DNA of 64,000 bases from Ralstonia sp. A12 (lineage in GTDB: Bacteria > Pseudomonadota > Gammaproteobacteria > Burkholderiales > Burkholderiaceae), in NCBI RefSeq assembly GCF_000801955.1, contig NZ_JSZO01000024.1, forward strand, positions 1 to 64,000, in the 5' to 3' direction. Of this stretch, positions 1-8,106 are shown piece by piece; the first letter of the stretch is position 1; every line of letters begins with the position of its first letter. Under the pieces are notes generated by a model that had not been told where the DNA came from, did no database searches, and worked only from the letters and a program-made list of their open reading frames with translations. Both the position numbers and the translations under genes were made by a program.

Positions 1-1500
1 GTCACCGTACTGTTGGTCGTGCTCAGGCCGGTCGACAGCGACGCGACATTGCTGTTCGTCGTGCTCAGACCAGTGGACAACGAGTTCACCCCACTCTGTG
101 CCGTGCTGATCCCGGTCGACGCCGAGGTCGACAGCGACGTCACCGTACTATTGGTGGTGCTCAGTCCGGTCGACAGCGAGTTCACCCCACTTTGCGCGGT
201 GCTGATCCCCGTCGATGCTGACGTCGACAGCGATGTCACCGTGCTGTTGGTCGTGCTCAGGCCCGTGCTCAACGACGCGACGTTGCTGTTCGTCGTGCTC
301 AGGCCCGTCGACAGCGAGTTCACGCCGCTTTGCGCCGTGCTGATCCCGGTCGATGCGGAGGTCGACAACGACGTCAACGTGCTGTTGGTGGTGCTCAGGC
401 CCGTGCTCAGCGACGCGACATTGCTGCTCGTCGTACTCAGACCCGTCGACAGCGACGCAACGTTGCTATTGGTCGTGCTCAGGCCGGTAGACAGCGAGTT
501 CACCCCACTTTGCGCGGTGCTGATCCCCGTCGACGCCGACGTCGACAGTGACGTCAGCGCGCTGTTGGTCGTGCTCAGGTCCGTGGACAGCGAGGCAACA
601 TTGCTATTGGTCGTACTCAGACCAGTGCTCAGCGAATTCACCCCGCTCTGTGCTGTACTGATCCCCGTCGAAGCCGAGGTCGACAGCGAGGCCACCGTGC
701 TGTTGGTTGTGCTCAAGCCCGTAGACAATGAGCTCACACCGCTCTGTGCCGTGCTGATCCCGGTCGATGCCGAAGTCGACAGCGACGTCACCGTGCTATT
801 GGTGGTGCTCAGGCCAGTCGACAACGACGCGACATTGCTGTTCGTCGTGCTCAGACCAGTGGACAGCGAGTTCACACCGCTCTGCGCCGTACTGATCCCC
901 GTCGACGCCGACGTCGACAGCGACGTCACCGTGCTATTGGTGGTGCTGAGGCCGGTCGACAACGACGCAACGTTGCTGTTCGTCGTGCTCAGACCAGTGG
1001 ACAGCGAGTTCACACCGCTTTGCGCCGTACTGATCCCCGTCGAGGCCGACGTGGACAGTGACGTCACCGTGCTGTTAGTCGTGCTCAAACCAGTCGACAA
1101 CGACGCGACGTTGCTGTTCGTCGTGCTCAGCGCGGTGGACAGCGAGGTCACCCCACTCTGCGCCGTACTGATCCCCGTCGACGCCGAGGTCGACAGCGAC
1201 GTCACCGTGCTATTGGTGGTGCTCAGGCCGGTGGAAAGTGACGCGACGTTGCTATTCGTCGTACTCAGGCCCGTGGACAGCGAATTCACGCCGCTTTGCG
1301 CGGTGCTGATCCCCGTCGATGCTGACGTCGACAGCGATGTCACCGTGCTGTTGGTCGTGCTCAGGCCCGTGCTCAACGACGCGACGTTGCTATTCGTTGT
1401 GCTCAGCGCAGTGGACAGCGAGGTCACACCACTTTGCGCCGTGCTGATCCCAGTCGACGCCGACGTCGACAACGAAGTGATCGAGCTGTTCGTCGTGCTC
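1..1500 (-). repeat. Tandem stalk repeats of the adhesin, 138-bp higher-order period
   Basis: The stalk-coding DNA is a degenerate tandem array. The element (A/G)CTGATCCC recurs at 891, 1029, 1167, 1305 and 1443, which is exactly every 138 bp (46 residues). Further left the spacing becomes irregular (about 95-185 bp), so units have been gained or lost. Because the length is a multiple of three, unit changes alter stalk length without breaking the frame. The bias also keeps the opposite strand open over about 1.5 kb, which is not evidence of a gene there. Confidence 0.85.
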
Positions 1501-2417
1501 AGACCAATGTAGAGCTGACTGCCGTTGATGGCGTCCGTACTGGTCGCGGAAACTCGACCCGCGGCAACATTGCTGATCTGGCGCTCGCTGTTTACAGCCC
1601 CAACGCTGACCACACCGGTTGGGGTAGCACCGGCAAATCCGCTATACGTTTGCCCTCCCACCGTCGCACTGGCTGTGGCCACTGCCGCCGCCGTTACTGC
1701 GTTGCTTCCCAGTGCAACGCTGTTCGCGACCGTTGCCGAGGCACTCAACCCAATTGCAATGCTACTCGAACCCGCCGCCGATACCGATGCAGCTTCCCCG
1801 AGTGCAACGCTATCCGAGCCTAACGCCTTGGAGGTCCATCCCAGCGCCGTGCCGTTGATGCCGGTTGCCGTCGCACCCACCCCAACTGCAGTGGAATTTT
1901 GAGTGCTGTTCGCGTTCGCACCAGAGCCAATTGCAACGCCTCCTATGCCCGATGCCGACGCGTTGATACCAACCGCAACACTGTTGTTACCAGTTGCCAC
2001 TGCGTTCATGCCAAAAGCAGAAGCCCCAGTTCCAGCCTTTGCCACATACCCAGATGCAGTGGCCCCGGCCCCAGTCGCCGTCGCATTGAAACCATAGACG
2101 GTGACACCGTTATAGCCGCCGCCGTTTGCCCCGCAGCCGAGAACCGTGGAGTACCCGTTACTGCCATCGGTATAGTTGACGAAGCTGTAGGTGTTGCCGT
2201 CCGGTCCTGCACCGGTACCGCTGCATCCAGAACCTCCAGAACCACTACCGCCAAATAGGTTCGCATGCGCTGCGCCTGACGCCAAGCCAATCAGCACCGC
2301 CGCAGCGCCTTTGGCTAGCCCGCCCTTGCTGCGCTTCCCCCGGGCAGACTGCACTTCCGAAACAGCCACCCAAGCGCCCAGCGCCTCATTCCAGATGCTC
2401 TTGTAAATCTTGTTCAT
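1..2417 (-). CDS. Trimeric autotransporter adhesin (YadA-like), 3' end cut by window edge
   Basis: The first 805 residues are visible; the C-terminal membrane anchor lies outside the window. The protein starts MNKIYKSIWNEALGAWVAVS, a typical ESPR extended signal (residues 1-24), followed by a hydrophobic stretch and probable cleavage after AHA at about residue 52. Residues about 100-240 are YadA head-type repeats (SVAVG, AIGSGA, SVALG). A neck/HIM-like motif (SVGAVNSERQISNVAAG) lies near residue 279 and TDAINGSQLY near 295. From about residue 305 on there is a Ser/Thr-rich coiled-coil stalk built of LSTT-N-S and STSASTGISTAQSG units. The family forms surface trimers that bind host matrix or other cells. 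The start has a good ribosome site (AGAGGGATC). Family confidence is high; the ligand is unknown. Confidence 0.93.
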   Translation of the reverse strand, partial: MNKIYKSIWNEALGAWVAVSEVQSARGKRSKGGLAKGAAAVLIGLASGAAHANLFGGSGSGGSGCSGTGAGPDGNTYSFVNYTDGSNGYSTVLGCGANGGGYNGVTVYGFNATATGAGATASGYVAKAGTGASAFGMNAVATGNNSVAVGINASASGIGGVAIGSGANANSTQNSTAVGVGATATGINGTALGWTSKALGSDSVALGEAASVSAAGSSSIAIGLSASATVANSVALGSNAVTAAAVATASATVGGQTYSGFAGATPTGVVSVGAVNSERQISNVAAGRVSATSTDAINGSQLYIGLSTTNSSITSLSTSASTGISTAQSGVTSLSTALSTTNSNVASLSTGLSTTNSTVTSLSTSASTGISTAQSGVNSLSTGLSTTNSNVASLSTGLSTTNSTVTSLSTSASTGISTAQSGVTSLSTALSTTNSNVASLSTGLSTTNSTVTSLSTSASTGISTAQSGVNSLSTGLSTTNSNVASLSTGLSTTNSTVTSLSTSASTGISTAQSGVNSLSTGLSTTNSNVASLSTGLSTTNSTVTSLSTSASTGISTAQSGVSSLSTGLSTTNSTVASLSTSASTGISTAQSGVNSLSTGLSTTNSNVASLSTDLSTTNSALTSLSTSASTGISTAQSGVNSLSTGLSTTNSNVASLSTGLSTTSSNVASLSTGLSTTNSTLTSLSTSASTGISTAQSGVNSLSTGLSTTNSNVASLSTGLSTTNSTVTSLSTSASTGISTAQSGVNSLSTGLSTTNSTVTSLSTSASTGISTAQSGVNSLSTGLSTTNSNVASLSTGLSTTNSTV

Positions 2418-3152
2418 GTTGATCCCTCTTTTTCTTGGCGCGAGCAGGTTGATCAGAAAAGCAAGGCATGCAATGCGTGCAGCACACGTGTCCAGGTGAT
2501 GAGGTTCACCAGGGCGAGTACTGCAATCAAAGGCATGCGATGGTTGCGGGGGCGAGAACGCCACCCGCCCGCGTTTTGCACGTCGGACACGATGTCTAAG
2601 GAGAGTTGTCGAGCCCTATCTGTCGACCATCGTGCCCCGGCGTGGCCGGGGGAATAAAAACTCGTGTGTCGGAATCTCACTGCCTCTGAGCAAGAGCAGG
2701 AGCCCGGTTGCAACTGGAGGTATGTCAGGCTGGTTGCGTCCTCCCATATCTGGCGCAGGCACGCCATAAAACATTGATTGATCCAACGGCTGCCCACCGC
2801 GGAACTACGCAAAACAACTGTGTCTGCCTTTTTTTGTAAGGCAACGCTCAGCGTGCGCAGAGGGCAACAGCTCAACCAAAACTTGCTCTGCAGTCCAACC
2901 AACCGCCACTACTGCACGGCATCGTTTTGACAAAACAACCGGTGCCGGCCTTCACTGCCCTCCAAAAGACCTGTACTCCGAACGGATCCAGTTCTTTAGG
3001 AGCAACACCCTCCCCCCCCCCCGCGAAGGCGCACACCATTTCCACCTGCTTGATCACCCAATCAGGTGGGTCGCGCCGTCACAGTCATTTTTTTCCGGGC
3101 CTGTTTGCCAACCTACTATCCGCCACGACTTCGTGAAACACGGACCAGCGCC
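2418..3152. other. Adhesin upstream region with an 11-C homopolymer
   Basis: This 735-bp stretch has no convincing gene. It holds an uninterrupted run of 11 C at 3012-3022, about 595 bp upstream of the adhesin start. It also contains a short minus-strand open frame ending at 2453 whose last 35 residues look like one membrane segment (LIAVLALVNLITWTRVL), directly before the adhesin ribosome site. No clear sigma70 promoter or terminator could be assigned by eye. Confidence 0.5.
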
Positions 3153-3341
3153 TTGGGAAAAATCCCGCTCTCTCTCGTACTGATGCTCGGCGGCCTTTTA
3201 GCCATTACCGCTTCTGTGCTGATCAACCGGCATTACCCGGGCGTCGTTTCCAAAGAGGTTCTACGGTTCATGCTGATCTTTGGAGCCGCCATCTCGCTGG
3301 CCGGCCTTGGTGCACGAATCGGCATCTGGCTTGGCGAATGA
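3153..3341 (+). CDS. Small two-segment membrane protein, unknown function
   Basis: About 62 residues from a TTG start, beginning LGKIPLSLVLMLGGLLAIT. Two hydrophobic helices are visible (residues about 5-22 and 38-58), separated by a short basic loop (INRHYPGVVSKE). The frame can be extended upstream to a GTG at 3066, but that part (FFRACLPTYYPPRLRETR) is not protein-like, and none of the possible starts has a strong ribosome site. I do not recognise the family. The gene lies just before another small gene on the same strand. Confidence 0.4.
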   Translation: MGKIPLSLVLMLGGLLAITASVLINRHYPGVVSKEVLRFMLIFGAAISLAGLGARIGIWLGE

Positions 3342-3380
3342 CGTTCCTGTTTAAAGATCTTCAATCGAGAGGTTTCTGTC

Positions 3381-3632
3381 ATGGTTTCGCGTGTGGACAT
3401 TCAGCTCGCTCTCAACCGTCTCCTGGTTGAGCGCAAAGCTGCCTGCTCCGTGCACCGCGGTAGTTGGCTGCGCCTGTGCGAAGCCGCGCATGTCGCAGGC
3501 CTGCAGGATGGCGATCGCGCGAGGTACCTGGTGCGTGTCGTCAATCAGCGCGGCGCCGACATTGCGTTGGACCTCCGGCTCGGGGCGGAACAGCTGATTG
3601 CCCAGGTCACGCGCCAACTGGCCGACGAATGA
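3381..3632 (+). CDS. Hypothetical 83-residue protein
   Basis: The start has a clear GAGAGG ribosome site seven bases upstream. The product is soluble, with no signal or membrane segment, and rich in Arg, Leu and Ala. It begins MVSRVDIQLALNRLLVERKA and ends in LGAEQLIAQVTRQLADE. The second half (residues 45-83) looks like alternating beta and helix. I do not recognise the family. Its 3' end faces the orphan response regulator gene ending at 3696. Confidence 0.6.
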   Translation: MVSRVDIQLALNRLLVERKAACSVHRGSWLRLCEAAHVAGLQDGDRARYLVRVVNQRGADIALDLRLGAEQLIAQVTRQLADE

Positions 3633-3695
3633 GCATGACCACCCGCCCTCACGGCATGTCCAAGCGCCCCCCCTCACTTAAAGACCGCCGCTCAC

Positions 3696-4415
3696 CTACT
3701 CATCCTCCGCACTCACCTCATCCTCCGCACTCACCTGCGTAAGACGGAACCCGTGCGAATACACGTTCATCAACCTGAACCCGTGTTCCGGCTTGATGGC
3801 CATCTTGGTCCGCACGCGCGAGACATGCGTGTCCAGCGTCCTTGAGTCGGGGCCAATGACGCGCCCCCAGACCGCCTTCTCGATAACGTCCCTCGGCACC
3901 AGCCGCCCAACGTTTCCGAAGAGGTACAACGCGACATCGAATTCCTTCGGCGCCAGGCCGACGTCAACACCGCGCAACCTCGCCGTCTTGGTCACGGAAT
4001 CCAGGCTGTACAGCCCCAGCTGAATCGCGGTATCACCCACGTGGCCGGACGGGTAGGAACGCCGGAGCAGCGCCCCAACCCTGGCTGCCAGCTCGGCAGG
4101 TCGAATCGGCTTCGAGACGTAGTCGTCCGCACCCGCATTCAGTGCACCCACCAGGCTTTCCTCGAACTGGCACGAGGTGAGAAACATCACCGGCGTATTC
4201 AGCCCGACGGTCCGCCGGATCCACACCACGAGCTCATCGCCGCTCAGATCCGGCAAGTTCTTGTCCAGGATGAACATATCGAAGGACCGATCCCTCAGCG
4301 CGCGAATGAGCGACACGCCGTTGGGGAAACACTCGCACTCATTTGAAGTGGATTGGATAATCTGGCGCACCAACTCGGCTTGGTCCCCGTCATCCTCCAC
4401 CAAAGCGATCTTCAT
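3696..4415 (-). CDS. OmpR-family response regulator, orphan
   Basis: A 239-residue two-component regulator with an N-terminal receiver (residues 1-120) and a C-terminal winged helix DNA-binding domain (about 135-230). The receiver is intact: the acidic pair is in LVEDD, the phosphoacceptor Asp is in FILDKNLP, a conserved Thr is in MFLTS, and Lys is in YVSKP. The DNA-binding part shows LAPKEFDVALYLF and SRTLDTHVSRVRTKM. I chose the ATG giving MKIALVEDD, preceded by GAAGTGGG. A longer frame of 22 extra residues exists. No histidine kinase is nearby, so the partner is unknown. The C-terminus carries a duplicated VSAEDE. Confidence 0.9.
   Translation of the reverse strand: MKIALVEDDGDQAELVRQIIQSTSNECECFPNGVSLIRALRDRSFDMFILDKNLPDLSGDELVVWIRRTVGLNTPVMFLTSCQFEESLVGALNAGADDYVSKPIRPAELAARVGALLRRSYPSGHVGDTAIQLGLYSLDSVTKTARLRGVDVGLAPKEFDVALYLFGNVGRLVPRDVIEKAVWGRVIGPDSRTLDTHVSRVRTKMAIKPEHGFRLMNVYSHGFRLTQVSAEDEVSAEDE
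3699..3734. repeat. Perfect 18-bp tandem duplication at the end of the response regulator gene
   Basis: The unit CTCATCCTCCGCACTCAC occurs twice in a row (3699-3716 and 3717-3734). It encodes the repeated VSAEDE at the C-terminus of the response regulator, directly before its stop codon. It is probably a neutral slippage product. Confidence 0.85.
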
Positions 4416-4974
4416 ACCCACTTCAACCCCCGCATCAATTAAAAACTGCACACCCTCAGAACCATCTTTGCGCCTCATCACGGGCGCTCTTCAACGCCAA
4501 ACCAGGCACCAACCGCATTTCTTACCGTATCTTTGAAATGCTATTCACATTTCAAAAAAGAATGACATTGTCATCGATAACTTCCACTTTCGATTAGCCA
4601 CCCCCAATCAATCAGCGGAAACTACAACTATCGATGTAGACACGATCATTTAATTTTGAAACTCGAATCATTGGCTACAATTGCAAGGGATCCTGATGGA
4701 AAAAATCTACCAATACAGCCCCGCCGCCACAAGATAAGATATTTTTATCCATATAGATAAATATTATTATTGACATAATCACCTCGGCTAACCAACGCTT
4801 TGCCAGCGGTTTATCTTGCAGAGCCGCTCGCACTAACACGTGCCTCCGTACCCACTCGGTGGCAAAACCGTGCCCATGTGCGTGAAAGCTCCGGCGCTAG
4901 CGCATCTCAAAATACTTGTTGGTCAACCGTGCCCGGGTCCACTATCCCGCCTCCGTCTAGCGCTTGAGACGAGG
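4416..4974. other. AT-rich regulatory interval with two inverted repeats
   Basis: The 559 bp between the response regulator and the LysR gene are far richer in A and T than the surroundings, above all at 4540-4800. Two inverted repeats lie close together: TTTGAAATG/CATTTCAAA at 4532-4556 (7-bp spacer) and ATGAC/GTCAT at 4562-4574. They sit about 120-160 bp upstream of the response regulator start. No protein-like frame is visible. Confidence 0.5.
4532..4574. promoter_or_regulatory. Paired inverted repeats upstream of orphan response regulator
   Basis: A perfect 9-bp inverted repeat (4532-4540 with 4548-4556) is followed six bases later by a 5-bp one (4562-4566 with 4570-4574). Position and AT-rich setting suit operator sites for the gene starting at 4415. 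The bound protein is unknown; self-binding by the response regulator is possible. Confidence 0.4.
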
Positions 4975-5901
4975 TCAGGAAGTCAGAGCGTCGCGCTCAA
5001 CGAATGGAACTTCTCTGGCAGCCTCTTCGAACATTTCCAGAAGCGCCTCGGCGTCATCCGACAAATGGTGATCACGCCGCGTTAGCAGATAGGCAGACAT
5101 GGTGATGCCTTCTATCTGCATCGGCATCGCCTCAAGACCGTGGCTCTCCATCTTCATTTTGAAGGTCGGGTACTGAACAGGAGCAATCAAGTCCGCCTCC
5201 TGCAGCAAGAGAATCGCCGCTGAGATCGTCTGGCAACGAGAGACCTTAGGTACCTGCAATCCAGTGGACTCGAAGTATTGCGTGAACGCTCGGTCGACGT
5301 CGTCGCCCACCTCGCATGGCAGCAACCATTCTTGGTCGGTCACCGCATCGATACGCTGCGCGTGAATCTTGGGGTGTGATGGCCTGGCAACCGCAACCAC
5401 CGGCATCGAGAACAACCGCCTTGGCACCACGAAATCCGGGAACTTCATATCCCGGAGCCCATTGACAATCGCGAAGTCAATCGCGTTTTCGAACAGTCGG
5501 CCCAACGCAGAGGAAAAGCTACTTTGATAGAAGGACAGCAACGTATCGCGCCCTTCTCTCCGAAACTCACTGAACACCTTCGGCAACAAGCAACACTCTG
5601 CCAGTTCGGACAGGCCCACTACGACACTTCCCGCCTGCTCACCGCGCATTTCCAGCAGCTCGTCCTCGGCTCGCTTCATGTCAGCCGCGATGGATTTTGC
5701 GCGACGGTAGAACACCGCCCCATAAGACGTCAGCTTCACGCCTTTGACCGATCGCAGCAGTAGCGGCACGCCTACTGTCTTTTCCAGCTCGCGCATGCTT
5801 GCGGTGATCGCGGGCTGTGTCACACCAAGCGCGCGCGCTGCGCCATGAATACTTCCTTGTGTCACCACGTTCAAGAAAACATGCAGTTGTTGCAAGGTCA
5901 T
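4975..5901 (-). CDS. LysR-family transcriptional regulator
   Basis: About 308 residues. The N-terminal helix-turn-helix (residues 1-62) reads MTLQQLHVFLNVVTQGSIHG, then TQPAITASMRELEKTVG. The rest is a LysR substrate-binding domain (about 90-295) ending with an acidic tail. I chose the ATG giving MTLQQLHVF because LysR proteins normally start there; an in-frame ATG at 5937 adds 12 residues. Inducer and target are not evident, since no metabolic gene adjoins it. Its upstream flank at 5939-6094 is the remnant of a transporter gene, so it may be a newcomer at a decayed locus. Confidence 0.88.
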   Translation of the reverse strand: MTLQQLHVFLNVVTQGSIHGAARALGVTQPAITASMRELEKTVGVPLLLRSVKGVKLTSYGAVFYRRAKSIAADMKRAEDELLEMRGEQAGSVVVGLSELAECCLLPKVFSEFRREGRDTLLSFYQSSFSSALGRLFENAIDFAIVNGLRDMKFPDFVVPRRLFSMPVVAVARPSHPKIHAQRIDAVTDQEWLLPCEVGDDVDRAFTQYFESTGLQVPKVSRCQTISAAILLLQEADLIAPVQYPTFKMKMESHGLEAMPMQIEGITMSAYLLTRRDHHLSDDAEALLEMFEEAAREVPFVERDALTS

Positions 5902-5938
5902 GGCGCGCCCCGAGTGAATCGCATTTGCCGTTTCCATA

Positions 5939-6094
5939 CTAGTCGCGACACTGAGTCGTGCCACGAGAGCTTTCCTGCGCAAATCTTTGTCGCCGCCGAC
6001 CACGCGCAACCGTCACCCGATCCCAATACTGGATGCTGCCGGCGACGAACTGCGCTGTCGCGGGGATACGGCGGTAGCTGTACTTCCTATGCAT
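5939..6094 (-). pseudogene. 5' remnant of an MFS transporter gene
   Basis: A 51-codon frame starts at an ATG with ribosome site TGAGGGG. Its first 27 residues match the start of the MFS transporter at 15702-17045: KYSYRRIPATAQFVAGSIQ here against KVSYRWIVATTLFVAYSIQ there, 17 of 27 identical from the start codon on. After the shared DRV the sequence no longer matches and reaches a stop at 5939-5941. As at 17 kb, a near-identical GntR gene lies upstream on the opposite strand. This is a decayed duplicate whose body was lost where the LysR gene now lies. Confidence 0.75.
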
Positions 6095-6431
6095 GGCACA
6101 CCCCTCACATCTTTTCACTCTTACAAGTATCTTTCTGGAACAGTTGTAACATGTCAGTACACTATCAGAAAAATTCCAATGCCGCCAAGTTTTGTTTAGC
6201 CCTTGGCACAGATTGCATTGACAGGTGCTCCCGACAGCTCGTGAGAAGCTTGCGACGCCGAATGGCGCGGCATTTAGTGCGCCATGAAGCGCTCAGATAG
6301 GCCTTCTGGATCGTCAGATCGCTTTGACGGCCAGGCACGACCTTGTCGACCGTGTCAGATAGAAACGGCGCGGATTGGACAGATCAGTGGCCCAACACTA
6401 ATATGGCAGCAATATTTCTCTAATTTTGCGT
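6095..6431. other. Divergent intergenic region of the decayed GntR locus
   Basis: This 337-bp interval holds no gene. It matches in layout the 288-bp interval between the intact MFS gene and the second GntR gene, and contains one copy of the shared palindrome at 6147-6156. Nothing else stands out. Confidence 0.5.
6147..6156. promoter_or_regulatory. Candidate GntR operator, copy 1 (TAACATGTCA)
   Basis: TAACATGTCA is one base from the perfect palindrome TGACATGTCA seen at 17103. It lies 53 bp upstream of the MFS remnant start, the same relative position as in the intact copy. Binding by the adjacent GntR protein is inferred from position and repetition. Confidence 0.5.
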
Positions 6432-7115
6432 ATGTCAAAACTTGGCCACATGCCAGACACGCTTGCCGAGCAAGCACACCAGCAGTTGGAAGAACTGATC
6501 GTCACGCTGGAGCTCGCACCTGGCAGCGTCTGGTCCGAAGTGTCACTGGCGGAAAAATTGAACACGGGCCGGACCCCTGTGCGGGAGGCGGCTCAGAGAT
6601 TGGAAGCCGCCCATTTGGTGACCATCGTCCCGCGGCACGGGATCATGATCACCAAGCCGGATATCCAGGAACAATTGCTTGTTCTGGAAACACGCCGCGA
6701 GTTGGAGCGGCTGATAGCGCAACGCGCTGCCCGGCGCGCACTGCCCAGCGAACGCGAGCAGATGCGGGAAGCCGCCAAGAAGTTGATCGCCGCGGGCAAG
6801 TCCAAAAATGTGCTCGCCTATCTGCGTACCGTGTACACGGCAAACCAGTTGATGGCGCGATTGGCGCGCAACACATTTGCCGCTGAAGCCATTGCGCCGC
6901 TGCACGCGCTATCCCGACGTTTCTATTACACGCAGCATGAGCGCTTGAATGACTTGCAGACGGCGAGCCAACTCCATGCACGCATCATCAGTGCAATTGC
7001 TGGTGGCGATGAAATGGAGGCGGGTCAGGCGGCCGACGCAATGATGGATTACATCGACAAGTTCACGCGCGAATCCCTGACACGGGACTTTGAGCCGAAC
7101 TATGTAGCGGCCTAG
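6432..7115 (+). CDS. GntR-family regulator (FadR/FCD type), paralogue 1
   Basis: A 227-residue regulator. The winged helix-turn-helix (residues about 10-70) contains LAPGSVWSEVSLAEKLNTG and RTPVREAAQRLE, and is followed by an all-helical FCD effector domain (about 80-215). It differs from the protein at 17334-18011 at only about 32 of 225 positions by eye. I chose the ATG at 6432 because it aligns with the paralogue start; a TTG lies two codons upstream. Its former target, a divergent MFS gene, survives only as a 5' remnant, so it is an orphan that might cross-regulate the 17-kb operon. The effector is probably an organic acid. Confidence 0.9.
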   Translation: MSKLGHMPDTLAEQAHQQLEELIVTLELAPGSVWSEVSLAEKLNTGRTPVREAAQRLEAAHLVTIVPRHGIMITKPDIQEQLLVLETRRELERLIAQRAARRALPSEREQMREAAKKLIAAGKSKNVLAYLRTVYTANQLMARLARNTFAAEAIAPLHALSRRFYYTQHERLNDLQTASQLHARIISAIAGGDEMEAGQAADAMMDYIDKFTRESLTRDFEPNYVAA

Positions 7116-7120
7116 TGAGA

Positions 7121-7147
7121 ACCTGATCACTTCACCGTCGATCAGGT
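7121..7147. terminator. Hairpin between convergent GntR and FkbM genes
   Basis: ACCTGATC (7121-7128) pairs perfectly with GATCAGGT (7140-7147) across an 11-base loop, immediately after the GntR stop and before the convergent FkbM stop. There is no long U tract, so efficiency is uncertain. Confidence 0.5.
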
Positions 7148-7193
7148 CTTGATTCTTCTGCGTTGTCTTCGAGCAGAACAGATCGATCTTCCG

Positions 7194-8024
7194 TCATGCC
7201 TTGACGAAGAGAACGTTCCGCTCATCCACCCAGAAGCGCTTGAGCAGTTCAGGGTCGCTGCCCGGAACCGCAAGCATGTTCTGCCCCACTTCGAAAAAGC
7301 GGTAATCCCACTGTCCCAAGAAATTCTTGATGCGCTGTTTGTCGGTCTTGAGAATTTCCACCCAGATCAGCGGCTCGCAGGCCTCGATGATCGAACGCGC
7401 GCCCATCAGCACATCGAGTTCCATCGACTCCACATCGATCTTCAGCAGATCGACGCGTTGCAGGTGCAGCGCATCAAGTGCGATCTGACGGACTTGACGC
7501 CCATTTTCCGGCGTGTAGTCGAGCCGTTGTCCAACCGATAGCACCGGGGTGTCGGGCTTCCTGATCTCAAGGCTGCCGTAAGAGCCAGGCTTGCCGTAGT
7601 TCACGTGCGGTATGGTGATGATCTCGTTGACCGCACCTAGCGCAACATGATGCGCGTGCACATTGAACAGATTGTTGAGGGCAACGTTGCCGGCCAGCGC
7701 ATAGAAAATGAAGTCCTGCGGCTCGAACGCGTGCACGGTGCCCCATTGCGTCATCAGGCGGCCGGCCTCCACCGAGAACACGCCGATATTGGCACCGCAG
7801 TCCAGAAACACGACGCCGTCCCCCAGCCGTTGTCGTTGCACACGCAAGAGCGACAGCAGGAACTCGACCTCCGAGCCATCAAACGAGGCCGTTTCCAGTA
7901 GGTTCAAGCCCACACCATAAGCGGGCCGCCCATCAACCATCGCATAGTCATTGCGATTGACGATCAACGTGCCGTGATTGGTTGCCGCAAGAATGAACGA
8001 GATTGCGCGCTGTTCTGAAAACAT
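7194..8024 (-). CDS. FkbM-family methyltransferase
   Basis: A 276-residue SAM-dependent methyltransferase. Motif I is FLDCGANIGVFSVEAG (about residues 73-88). The FkbM hallmark LLKIDVESMELDVLMGA lies near residues 193-209 and supports O-methylation of a sugar or polyketide hydroxyl. No signal peptide is visible, so it is cytoplasmic. It is the last gene of a minus-strand run after the EAL protein and the TPR/glycosyltransferase-like protein (82-bp gap), which suggests methylation of a glycan made or transferred by its neighbour. The acceptor is unknown. The start has an AAGGGTG site. Confidence 0.88.
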   Translation of the reverse strand: MFSEQRAISFILAATNHGTLIVNRNDYAMVDGRPAYGVGLNLLETASFDGSEVEFLLSLLRVQRQRLGDGVVFLDCGANIGVFSVEAGRLMTQWGTVHAFEPQDFIFYALAGNVALNNLFNVHAHHVALGAVNEIITIPHVNYGKPGSYGSLEIRKPDTPVLSVGQRLDYTPENGRQVRQIALDALHLQRVDLLKIDVESMELDVLMGARSIIEACEPLIWVEILKTDKQRIKNFLGQWDYRFFEVGQNMLAVPGSDPELLKRFWVDERNVLFVKA

Positions 8025-8106
8025 AAGACACCCTTCTTCAAATCCAATTGCGATCGCCTACCAACGTAAGCGCATCTTCATGCCGCATACATCGAACAGC
8101 GTCCGC

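Noticed and set aside
1-1500. CRISPR array
   Set aside because: The repeats are coding, degenerate and lack unique spacers of constant length.
13-1512. Long plus-strand open frame of 499 codons with VLLVVLRPVDS repeats
   Set aside because: It is the antisense of the adhesin stalk. Repeat bias keeps it open; it has no ribosome site and its translation is meaningless hydrophobic repeats.
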